From Prochilodus magdalenae (Eukaryota; Chordata; Actinopteri; Characiformes; Prochilodontidae), in the NCBI GenBank assembly GCA_024036415.1, contig JAMWET010005015.1:1-64000 (forward strand): 64,000 bases of DNA, given 5' to 3'. Positions 56,401 through 64,000 of the stretch are shown one piece after another (position 1 is the stretch's first letter; every line of letters starts with the position of its first letter). The notes beneath the pieces are model-generated. The model was not told the DNA's origin. It did not search any database and saw only the letters and a program-made list of their open reading frames with translations. The position numbers were made by a program, and so were the translations under genes.

Positions 56401-59400
56401 TTTCTATTGGGCCGTTTCTGTTGGTCCATTGGTCAGGGAATTTGAAATCAGACAGTGTAACCAGCAGCTGCTGTGTTCAAAATCAACACAAATGGAGACA
56501 CGTGCATCTGAGGAGCCCATTCACCAGCCAAAGACAGCATGTGTGTTCATGGTTCTATATAGCACCACTGGCTTTGCTAGAACCCCAGAAGAACCGTCTT
56601 TTTAGATGGTTTGACTGTACGTCAATGTAAATGGGTGATCCACATCATTCAGAGTGGTGGTCTGATGAGAAAAGTGGAAAACCAGAGGAACCTAGGCCAG
56701 TCAGGATTGTTTACAGCAACGCTTAGCATTTAAGCATTTATAGGAGTCGGAGTCCAGGACAGTTCGGTGATTTCCACACCTGGTCTGACTCCTCTGTTAA
56801 TTGCCAGGTTTCGTACATGTATCTAAGCTGAGAAATCACCCAGCCCTCCAGGACCCGAGCTGAACTCCCCTGCCCTAACGGCTACCTCACAATGGGTGTC
56901 CAATCTTTCCACAAAGGGCTGGTGTGCTGTAGGTTTTCATTCCTGAGCTGACCTGATTCTGCTTGTTTAATCAGTCGGGCTCAGTCAAACACAACTGACC
57001 GCTCGAGCTCATGTTTAGTTAGTTGCAGTAAAAACAGTACTGGTCAAAAGTTTAGAGACGGCTCGTAATAGATCACTGTCCTTATGTTTAGCTTAATGCT
57101 TAAAGACATCAGACTATAAACTAGCACTCATGGAATTACACAGTCCACCGTAAAACCCTCCAGAATGGACCTTTACAGGAGGATGAACCAGCTTTCTGAA
57201 CCTGCAGTGGAGCTGATAGAACAAGGTTTATTACTAAGCAGGTTTGGAGCGATTCTATTGGTCGGTCCCTCATGAATATTCACTAACCTGAAAGGAGAAC
57301 TAGAGCTTTTACACTGTGCAGAAAAAGAGATCAAAGTTTTTACACCACTGAATATATATTAGAGGTGGAGATATGGAGGAATATCATACTGTGGAGTAGA
57401 TGTGGTGTATCAGAATATGGACTGGTTCATAAGTTGGACCTGTTTAGTATATAGTGTATAAGTACCAATAGGGATCCCTGGGGAACACTCCTAACTCGAC
57501 CTTCACCTACCTATTCCTTTACTTACTAATGTAACTGAGGTCCCAGTAAAAAGATGGTTCTTTAAAGGTTCTTTAGTCTAGGTAATGGTTCTATATAAAA
57601 TTAAATGGTTTTTCAGGTTGATGGACAATGTGTTATGTACCGCTCTGTATAGCACCAACAAAGGTTCTTCTGTTGCAAGAAGCATTAACATTGTTATGAC
57701 CCTTTTTGGTGCAACATAGAACCATGTATGACACATTCTCCATCAGTACTCCATCATGCAGTGTACATGGTCCTATATATATATACATATATAGTGCATA
57801 ATTCAACAGACACAATAAAATAGCATTTAAACGTTTTTGTAATTCATGACTTTAAATGCTTAGTATTAATATATGATCTGATCAATACTAATATATGATC
57901 CAGTCTATGCTGATATATACTCTGATCTGTGCTGATATATACTCTGATCTGTATAGATATATGCTCTCATCTGTATTGATATAGGATCTGATCTGTATTG
58001 ATATATATATATACTCTGATCTGTATTGATATAGGATCTGATCTGTATTGATATATGGTCTGATCTGTATTGATATATTGTCTGATCTGTATTGATATAT
58101 GATCTGATCTGTATTGATATATTGTCTGATCTGTACTGATATATGATCTGATCTGTATTGATATATTGTCTGATCTGTATTGATATATGATCTGATCTGT
58201 ATTGATATATGGTCTGATCTGTATTGATATATTGTCTGATCTGTACTGATATATGATCTGATCTATATTGATACATTGTCTGATCTGTATTGATATATGG
58301 TCTGATCTGTACTTATATTTGCTCTGATCTGTACTGATATATGATCTAGTCTGTAAAAAAAAATTAAATGGCCATACACACATTGTAGACATAATGTTCC
58401 CTGGTTACTATCACCACCGCTGTAAAGAAATCTCACCACTTCATCTCCAACCTCTCTAAATAAACTTGTTCGTATCTCAATGGTGGCAGAATTCTTGGAA
58501 AATTGATGGAAACTACCTGAGCTAGTAACAATTTCCTAGTTCCATGTACATCAATGATGATTAGAAGACTGTATATTTCGGACTGTTTGCTAATGATAGG
58601 CTAATACTTCTACTTTTAGTATATTCATCAAATACTATATCTACTATTCTATATATACCATCTGTCACAATTTCACAACATTCATTACATCACAACATGT
58701 CTTTTACTTTAACCCCATTCTGTTTGGTTGGCTCTGAATCTCGACTCAAGTCTCTTACTTTCAAACTTCAGCATTGGATTTTAGATCAAGGTGAAGGATG
58801 AAGGTGACAAGGGGATTAAGACGTCACCACAAATTAATATGTTAAGGCACCAAATTATTTTACACCTAAATATAGTAATGTGTAGCATCTATATACTATG
58901 TGGTCTTAATTTGAGGCCTCAAAATACAAATTCACGGCCTCAGCATAATAATTCCTGGCTGCAGTATATTAAATTTTGGCCTATATATAGTACACTGCAC
59001 CCTTAATAAAGTATTCGTGGCCACCATTTAGTAAATGGTGGCCACAACATAGTTTTCATTCTTGTCCATATTATAGTAATTCCCGGGCTGTCCATTTGTG
59101 GTCTCAATATAGTACACAATTACCTCAGTAAAGTATTTCTGCCACAATATAATAAATGGTGGCCTCAAAATAAGAATACATGACCTCGATATACTAATTT
59201 CTTGCCTCATTCTCAAATTTCTTGGCCATAATATAGTAATTATTGGCCCCAATAAAGCAGTTTGTGACCTCAGTGTAGTAATTTTTGGGCTTGATATAGT
59301 AATTTGTGGCCTCAATATAGTACACCATGACCTCAGTAAAGTATTTCTGCCACAATATAATAAATGGTGGCCTCAAAATAATAATACATGACCTCACTAT

Positions 59401-61335
59401 ACTAATTTCTCGCCTCATTCTCAATTTTTTTGGCCATAATATAGTAATTATTGGCAGTTTGTGACCTCAGTGTAGTAATTATTGTGCTTGATATAGTAAT
59501 TTGTTGCCACAATACAGTAGATGGAAGCCTCAAAATAGTAATCAAGGCCACTATATAGTAATGTGTGGCCTCAATATAGTAATCCATGACCTCAATATCG
59601 TAATTCTCTGTCGTGATATAATTACTCTTGGATATGATATACCACTTTGTGGCCTCAATATAGTCATTCATGACCTCAGTAAAGTATTTCTGCCACAATA
59701 TAATAAAAGGTGGCCACAAAATAGTAGTACATGACCTTGATATACTAATTTCACGGCCCCGAATAAAGCAGCTTGTGGCCTCAGTGTATTCATTCTTGGG
59801 CTTGATATAGTAACTTGTGGCCACAATATAGTAATCCATGACTTCAGTAAAGTATTTTTGACCGCAATATAGTAAATGGAAGCCTCAAAATAGTAAATCA
59901 ACACCACAATATAGTAATCAGTGGCCTCAATATAGTAATCCATGACCTCAAACTCGTAATGTGTGGCCTCAATATAGTAATCAATGACCTTAATATTGTA
60001 ATTCCCAGCTGTAGTTACTTTTGGCCATGATATAGCACTTTGTGGCCTCAATATAGTAAACTGTGACCTCAGTAAAGTATTTCTACCACAATATAGGGAA
60101 TAGAAGACTTAAAATGGTAAATTGACGCCACAATATAGTAATTTGTGGCCCCAATATAGTAATCTATGACCTCAGTAAAGTATTTCTGCCACAATATAAC
60201 AAATGGTGGCCTCAAAATAATAATACATGACCTCGATAAAGTATTTTTGTCCACAATGTAGTGAATAGTAGCCTCAAAATAGTAAATTGACACCACAATA
60301 CAGTTATTTTTGGCCTCAATATAGTAATCCATGACCTCAAACTAGTAATCAATGACCTTAATATCATAATTCTCGGTTGTGATATAGTTACTTTTGGCCA
60401 TAATATAGCACTTTGTGGCCTCAATATAGTAAACTGTGACCTCAGTAAAGTATTTCTGCCACAATATAGTAAATAAAAGCCTCAAAATGGTAAATTGATG
60501 CCACAATATAGTAATTTGTGGTCTCAATATAGTACACCATGACCTCAGTAAAGTATTTCTGCCACAATATAATAAATTGTGGCCTCAAAATAGTAATACA
60601 TGATCTCTATATACTAATTTCTCGCCTCATTCTCAAATTTCTTGGCCATAATAAAGCAATTCTTGACCCCGATAAAGCAGTTTGTGGTCTCAGTGTAGTA
60701 GTTCTTGGGTTTGATATAGTCATTTGTGGCCACAATATAGTAATCCATGACCTCAGTAAAATATTTTGGCCACAATACAATAAATGACAGCCTCAAAATA
60801 GTAAATTGAAGCCACAATATAGTAATTTGTGGCCTCAATATAATAATCCATGACCTCAGTCTAGTCATTCTTGGCCATGATATAGCATTTCGTGGCCACC
60901 ATATAGTAATAAGTAGCCTCAGTAAAATGAACTATGCCCTTGATTTACTAATTTGTGGCCACCCAATATTTTTTTAGATAAAACTGATTAATAAAAAAAA
61001 AAATCCCCATGTCATCCTCGGGGCTCCGCACAGAAGAGGAACAGAGCTCCTGATACACTCCTCACTGATCCCAGCTCCACCGCCTCCCTGTGCTGAACTA
61101 TCTGCTCCTCATGCTGGCTTTGGAAGTTTAAACTTCTCCCTCAGCTCGGTGTTTCGCTCCTCTCTCAGAAGCCCGCGCCCGCTCACCTCACACAGATCGC
61201 GGTGAGTTCACTGAGCCGGTGAGAAAATCTGCGTTTACCAAATAATAAAAGCGTAGCGCGTGCGTGCGCGAGCTCGCGTCCGTACGGCGGTTCGCACGCG
61301 CTCCTTCTTACCTTCGCCTCCTTCATGTGGAACAT
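49087..61335 (-). CDS. kitlg: Kit ligand (stem cell factor), complete, 8 exons
   Basis: Kit ligand is a membrane-anchored four-helix cytokine that activates the KIT receptor on melanocyte, germ and blood precursors. Minus-strand coding exons: 61312-61335, 54533-54640, 54376-54432, 53979-54137, 49822-49984, 49506-49606, 49251-49408, 49087-49129. Phases agree throughout; the total is 813 bp, 270 residues. Evidence: a signal segment CVLVLLFSGLVTC; ENLPKDYRIPVRYISKDV; GTCWLLLNLYPVEISLKALA; KFGNLSSNRENITIF; the membrane span AIPGLLALLVIPCIATLALI (182-202); and a short acidic tail ending EDTAV. Four extracellular cysteines (26, 67, 125, 157) could form the two family disulfides. Human KITLG has 273 aa and also ends in Val, a residue known to promote ER export. 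The exon 6 donor is GTTAAG, a weak form. Exons 6-8 rest on splice phase and tail character rather than strong similarity. The start could be the second Met (MKEAK). Which of the two teleost copies (a or b) this is cannot be decided here. Intron 1 spans about 6.7 kb. Confidence 0.9.
50166..50375 (+). mobile_element. MITE family A copy
   Basis: CTGTCCAAAGAAAAACAAGT - ATCGCCAAAATGGCAAC through TTTTGGGCCATTTCTGTTGG. The right end is replaced by an AT run. In kitlg intron 4. Confidence 0.7.
50376..50463. repeat. (AT)n microsatellite
   Basis: About 44 AT units with one GT, directly at the broken end of the MITE. Confidence 0.97.
50500..50830 (+). mobile_element. Teleost RTE-type retroelement 3' end
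   Basis: CTGCATGTTCTTCCTGTGTC, CAGTCCAAAGACACGCAGTC, GTGATCAACTGGCGGCTGTT and AGGATAAGGCAGCTTAGAAG occur in the order known from a ubiquitous fish repeat that ends in short GAAT/GGAT repeats, as here (GAATGAATGAATGAATGAAT). In kitlg intron 4. Confidence 0.6.
50835..51300. mobile_element. Dispersed LINE-like segment ('ttattgatcccc' family)
   Basis: AATTCTTTATTGATCCCCCA at the left and TACAGTCTGACGGTCGGAAG ... GGATCTGCTTTATCTCTCCT at the right are familiar from fish LINE 3' regions. An internal duplication is seen (TAGAAATAGAAATAGATTCC / TAGAAATGGAAATTGACTAC). The class is uncertain. Confidence 0.4.
51301..52000. other. kitlg intron 4, unique sequence
   Basis: No exon or known repeat recognised. 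Short frames on the plus strand look accidental. Confidence 0.4.
52003..52857. repeat. Minisatellite, 17 bp unit, about 50 copies
   Basis: GTTGGTGCATGTGTGAT with GTTGATGCATGTGTGAT and shortened GTTGAATGTGTGAT variants. In kitlg intron 4, ending about 1.1 kb before exon 4. Confidence 0.95.
53501..53930. mobile_element. MITE family C (hAT-like ends), copy 1
   Basis: CAGTTAGCCCCTTTCCAACC at the left and TTGGTGGAAAAGGGCTAAGT at the right are inverted copies. The interior contains AAGATGGCGG at 53,701 and GAGGGCGCTGCACAGTGG. It ends about 50 bases before (plus strand) the 3' border of kitlg exon 4. No clear target duplication was found. Confidence 0.6.
54912..55042 (-). mobile_element. MITE family A, truncated copy
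   Basis: CATGTATCTTCATTTCTGTG then GAATTTCATGATGAAGGGAC CAACAGAAAT. Only about half of the family length remains. In kitlg intron 1. Confidence 0.5.
55045..55330. repeat. Dispersed repeat, probably LINE-associated
   Basis: ACTATAGCGCCTTTACATAC - CCAAGGACGCTTTACAATCT and GAGTTCCAGAGTGTGGGGGC resemble a common teleost repeat. No family claim. Confidence 0.35.
55345..55915 (+). mobile_element. L2/CR1-type LINE 3' end with RT C-terminal segment
   Basis: Translation gives LHWLPV-type sequence (ARIRFKTLILAYKAKSGPAP) followed by RLYLEPFELQVQLDSN, then a 3' UTR that matches 4.4, 9.6 and 38.3 kb. The 3' end is GTCGCTCTGGATAAGAGCGT - CTGCTAATG plus AAATGTAAATGTAAA. In kitlg intron 1. Confidence 0.78.
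55925..55990 (+). mobile_element. Tc1-like relic, 5' fragment only (copy 6)
   Basis: GACATTGTGAGACATGCTAA matches the 5' part of copies 4 and 5. It follows the LINE tail directly. Confidence 0.45.
56295..56510 (+). mobile_element. MITE family A copy
   Basis: CCTCCAAAACGGCAACTTTA through TTTCTGTTGGTCCATTGGTC to CAACACAAATGGAGACACGT. In kitlg intron 1. Confidence 0.62.
57030..57420 (+). mobile_element. MITE family B, right-truncated copy
   Basis: CAGTACTGGTCAAAAGTTTA - GAGACGGCTC start, then CCAGAATGGACCTTTACAGG - AGGATGAACCAGCTTTC and AGAGGTGGAGATATGGAGGA as in the 40.3 kb copy. The right inverted end is missing. In kitlg intron 1. Confidence 0.68.
57545..57730. repeat. Dispersed 'GGTTCT...AGAACC' repeat
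   Basis: Several GGTTCT blocks at one side and ACATAGAACCATG at the other suggest a short inverted-ended element. Similar pieces lie at 56,080-56,290 and 56,545-56,605. Confidence 0.4.
57855..58350. repeat. Minisatellite, 22 bp unit, about 22 copies
   Basis: TCTGATCTGTATTGATATAT plus GG/TG/GA. Variation is concentrated at the left edge. In kitlg intron 1. Confidence 0.95.
58900..60960. repeat. Degenerate tandem array, ~2 kb, 18-25 bp quasi-units
   Basis: Quasi-units such as GTGGCCTCAATATAGTAATC, CATGACCTCAGTAAAGTATT and TCTGCCACAATATAATAAAT recur in a loose order. Longer blocks of about 280 bp and about 600 bp are themselves repeated (for example near 59,150, 59,330 and 60,560). It ends about 350 bases downstream of kitlg exon 1, within intron 1. 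Confidence 0.9.
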
Positions 61336-61560
61336 AGGATATCGGGCTGAACTTGGGCGAGCTCTTACTTTCCCCTTTTCCTCTGGCGGCGGAATGCAGG
61401 CATGATTCCACTTGCACGTGCGAAGAGCGGCGGTAATGGGCCAGGCGCCCACGGAACGTGGCGCGAGCGCAGCGCGAGCTCCGCCGAGTTTCCTACCCCC
61501 CCCACCCACTGAAGGCGCCGCGTCAAATGTCAGTCACACCGAGCGTGCTTGCTTGAAAGT
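61160..61560 (-). promoter_or_regulatory. kitlg: CpG-rich kitlg promoter and first-exon region
   Basis: This is the most CpG-dense single-copy stretch in the window (GCGTAGCGCGTGCGTGCGCG, CGGAACGTGGCGCGAGCGCA). It surrounds kitlg exon 1 (61,312-61,335). An E-box CACGTG lies at 61,415-61,420. No TATA box is obvious. It fits a CpG-island promoter. Confidence 0.65.
61365..61403 (-). other. Upstream ORF in the likely kitlg 5' UTR (12 codons)
   Basis: ATG then PAFRRQRKRGK and TAA, ending 29 bases before the first candidate kitlg ATG. It is only relevant if transcription starts upstream of 61,403, which the sequence cannot show. Confidence 0.35.
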
Positions 61561-62585
61561 GATGGACATGGCTAATAGGGATGGGAGGGAGGTTCGACTC
61601 GGCTCAGTGAACCGACTCTTCGGGCTCTTGAGTTCAATGAATCGAGCTAATTAGTGTACTAATTAAAGGGGCACCCCACCCGCTTTCCTAAAGTTCTGAA
61701 GAACAAAGCGAGATGAGACTTTTCGAGTGGCTTGGTGTGGACATGCCTTGTTCTAGAGAGAGTGGTGGTGATAGGAACCAGGCGTCAATCTTTGAAAGCT
61801 ACCTCACAGAGAGTCATTATGAAATGGTTATAACATGGTTATGAGTACGTGTCTAATGTCCTTGACAGTTTTGTGATAGGCTAGTTCTTTAACCTATTCC
61901 TCATGGAGGGACACATGAAGGGTGTTCTAGGACAAAGCAGTCCCCAGAGAAAACCTATATTACCATCACCAGCATTCCAGATACAGGAGAAGCTCAGAAG
62001 GCAGGTGTAGGCTCACTGTAGGTCACAACGTCACAACCCCACCTTCCCACCACCACCACTGTATCAGTGAGTTTCCCCACAAAGCATCATCTCACATCAA
62101 ACCTCCCCGAGTCAAAGGCACTGAGTCAGCTAGGAATTTTAAAATTTGGTGGACTTGCCGTTTACATACACTCTGATTAAGAGCCACTCGGTTCTTTTGA
62201 GTATCCAGCTATTCAACTGATCCACCTTTTGGGCGCAGATTGTGTGAGTTGAAACTCCGTAGACAACCATAAACATACACTATACCGAGGTTATATCAGT
62301 TATATAATTAGACTAAACTATTTATTACAGATTTAGATATAGTCTTAATGAGATACCAAAGAGCTGGAACGCTCAAGGGTCCAAACAGCACTGGCTGCCC
62401 TCAGCTCACGCTTCTACAGCCTGCTGAAAGCGTTCTGTTTTATTTCCTGTGTTCTTTTCCTAAATATGGGATTATCTAGAACAAGGAGTGTAGGTTTATC
62501 GCTGTGGCTGGTTTAGGTTTAGTTTAACTAGGCTCTGTTTAAAGGGAACTCCTTAATATGTAAACACAGTCAGCGTTTGAACCGG
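61561..62585. other. Upstream of kitlg; no gene recognised
   Basis: Weak copies of dispersed repeats (GTGGTGGTGATAGGAACCAG near 61,760). No coding signal. Confidence 0.4.
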
Positions 62586-62589
62586 CTTG

Positions 62590-62945
62590 TACTGTAACCA
62601 AGCAACGCCAACGGATATGACGTCACCGTCAACAGAGGGCGTACAGCGGTAGTGAACAGCAGAACCAAGATGGCGGAGCATGTAGATGACTGTGAGTGTT
62701 GTGCTGTTATTCCAGGTGTTTGTTTGTATGTATATCCAGAAAGCAGCACAGATCAACTACTGGAGATAAGAAGCCGTAGGAGAGGTTCCTCAGCAGACCA
62801 CTGGGTCGCCATTGTTACCTTCTCTGTCCTCAACAACAGACACGCCCAGAGTTGTCTTCAGGGCTTGTGCTGAAGAACCTACTATTCGTTGGTTCCAGCT
62901 GCGAAGGGACCTTTCGGGCTCTGGACCTGTTTATTTTTGGTGGAA
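62590..62945. mobile_element. MITE family C, copy 2, carrying CRE and YY1-like motifs
   Basis: Collinear with 53.6-53.9 kb (GGAGATAAGAAGCCG, CCACTGGGTCGCCATTGTTA, GTGCTGAAGAACCTACTATT). It has a full CRE TGACGTCA at 62,618-62,625 and AAGATGGCGG at 62,667-62,676. It has an extra 70 bases relative to copy 1 after GGCGGAG. It lies 1.3 kb upstream of the kitlg ATG. Confidence 0.6.
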
Positions 62946-63123
62946 ATGTGGCAAATTAGATTAAGTTGTTATAAATACACCACCTGATGTCTGGCATTAT
63001 ATTGTATGACAGTTTTGTATAAAGATTTAATGTAAAATATATTTTAATCTAGTTATTTACTCCATTTCCAGGTGGAAAGGTACATGTGGGATGTTGTGAG
63101 ACAAAATAGTCCTTTCCGAATTA

Positions 63124-63126
<3 letters not shown>

Positions 63127-63184
<58 letters not shown>
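63127..63184. repeat. (AT)n microsatellite
   Basis: About 29 uninterrupted AT units. Confidence 0.97.
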
Positions 63185-63188
<4 letters not shown>

Positions 63189-63417
63189 ATATTCTACCTT
63201 CAACATTACACAATAACTCAGATGTGTAGAAATTTATAAAAATTGATAGAATTCTCCTTTAAGCTGTTCATGGTGTAAGGCTACATGAAGGCAAAATAGT
63301 CCCAAAGGACACTTGGTTCAAATTTCCCATTATTTAACCCCCGTTAGCATTACATATAAAATCTCAGAACACACTGGTAGGTTCACTGGTGGTTCTGGAT
63401 AGTACCTAAAATGTGTT

Positions 63418-63585
63418 GTACACATAGCGACCCCTGGTTACCATCGCCACCACTGTAAAGAACATGGGTAAGCTGATCTATAAATGCACCATCTCACACC
63501 AGAGCACTCTGAATGACTGTCTACATCCCAACCTCTGGTATATGGAGAACTTTGGAAAAGTGGGTGGAGTTTCCCTTTAATGGTC
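63418..63585 (-). repeat. Dispersed repeat ('cattcagagtggttt' family) copy
   Basis: CCCTGGTTACCATCGCCACC, then GAGCACTCTGAATGACTGTC, then GTGGAGTTTCCCTTTAATGG. A further copy in the opposite orientation is at 63,745-63,835 (GTCATTCAGAGTGGCTCATC). Confidence 0.5.
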
Positions 63586-63842
63586 TTTCCCAGCTCTTAA
63601 AGGAGTTTTATAGATCTGATCCCTCATCATTGTAAAAGCCTTTCTCTATCTAGAGCTGCTGATGGCTAAGGAGGGTCCCTGTGGTGCCTGCAGTGCAGCC
63701 CTCTGGTCTTATACTGCCATCTAGTGGCCATGAAGACTAATTCTCAATAGCAAAAGGGGAAGTCCACCCGTATTGCAGAATTTAATCATTTAGGGATACA
63801 TAAACACAAAAAGTCATTCAGAGTGGCTCATCGTGAAACGCT

Positions 63843-64000
63843 AATCACTCACTCGTCTACTACTTCAAGCATCCGGGTTGCAGGGGGTGCTGGAGTCTAT
63901 CCCAGCATCCAATGGGCAGAAGGCATTACATTTACAGTTAAGCCATTTAGCTGATGCTCTTATCCAGAGCCACTTACAAGGGTATTCATATTACAGGTGG
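63843..64000 (-). mobile_element. RTE-type 3' fragment followed by a SINE/LINE tail cut by the window edge
   Basis: ATCACTCACTCGTCTACTAC - GGGGGTGCTGGAGTCTATCC is the inverted fish RTE-type 3' end. From about 63,926, TTTAGCTGATGCTCTTATCC - AGAGCCACTTACAA is the inverted LINE/SINE tail, and ATTCATATTACAGGTGG continues as in the SINE at 40.98 kb. Confidence 0.55.

Noticed and set aside
61412..61654. 80-codon plus-strand frame in the CpG-rich region
   Set aside because: It is antisense to the kitlg promoter, rich in Ala/Pro/Arg as expected from GC-rich DNA, and has no recognised domain.

Overview
This window is vertebrate nuclear DNA, almost certainly from a ray-finned fish. Four intron-split, GT-AG-spliced genes with fish-like protein sequences sit in a sea of teleost-type transposons (Tc1-like relics, L2/CR1-like and L1-like LINE ends, tRNA-derived SINEs, a solo LTR, several MITE families) and very many tandem arrays. 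An otophysan such as a characiform is my guess from the repeat flavour only. There is no prokaryotic, plasmid or phage content.

Genes. (1) 1,536-7,566 (+): the last seven coding exons of thymidine phosphorylase (tymp); the 5' exons lie off the left edge. (2) 11,211-18,363 (-): complete four-exon lsm8, 96 aa, tail-to-tail with tymp. (3) 27,308-37,690 (+): complete eight-exon tetraspanin of the CD82/CD37/TSPAN19 type, 499 aa, divergent from lsm8. Its last exon encodes an unusual tail of about 260 residues, rich in His, Gln, Tyr, Asp and Pro, with four almost identical tandem units. (4) 49,087-61,335 (-): complete eight-exon kit ligand (kitlg), about 270 aa, tail-to-tail with the tetraspanin; exon 1 lies in a CpG-rich promoter. 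All exon junctions were checked for phase and give uninterrupted frames. The four genes work in unrelated processes (nucleoside catabolism, U6 snRNA/splicing, membrane scaffolding, growth-factor signalling), so nothing suggests a shared pathway.

Repeats. Distinct arrays fill introns and spacers: about 231 bp units (1-1,010), TCCA/TCCG tetranucleotides (14.56-15.59 kb), CAGA/CAGG (17.16-17.55 kb), 20 bp (18.7-19.28 kb), 73 bp (20.4-23.57 kb), CA-rich (26.6-27.0 kb), 29 bp (28.55-32.45 kb, inside tetraspanin intron 3), 53 bp (34.96-36.37 kb, intron 6), 155 bp (45.09-46.15 kb), 17 bp (52.0-52.86 kb), 22 bp (57.86-58.35 kb) and a degenerate array (58.9-60.96 kb, kitlg intron 1). Because most periods are not multiples of three and the units lack stops, they generate long spurious reading frames.

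Transposon history can be read inside the window. A solo LTR sits in a Tc1-like relic, and a paralogous relic supplies the empty site. A SINE sits in a second LTR copy with a visible target duplication. The LINE and a SINE share the same 3' tail.

I found no undescribed multi-gene system. The most unusual single object is the tetraspanin with a repeat-expanded cytoplasmic tail. Identities of dispersed repeat families rest on reading, not on a database search.
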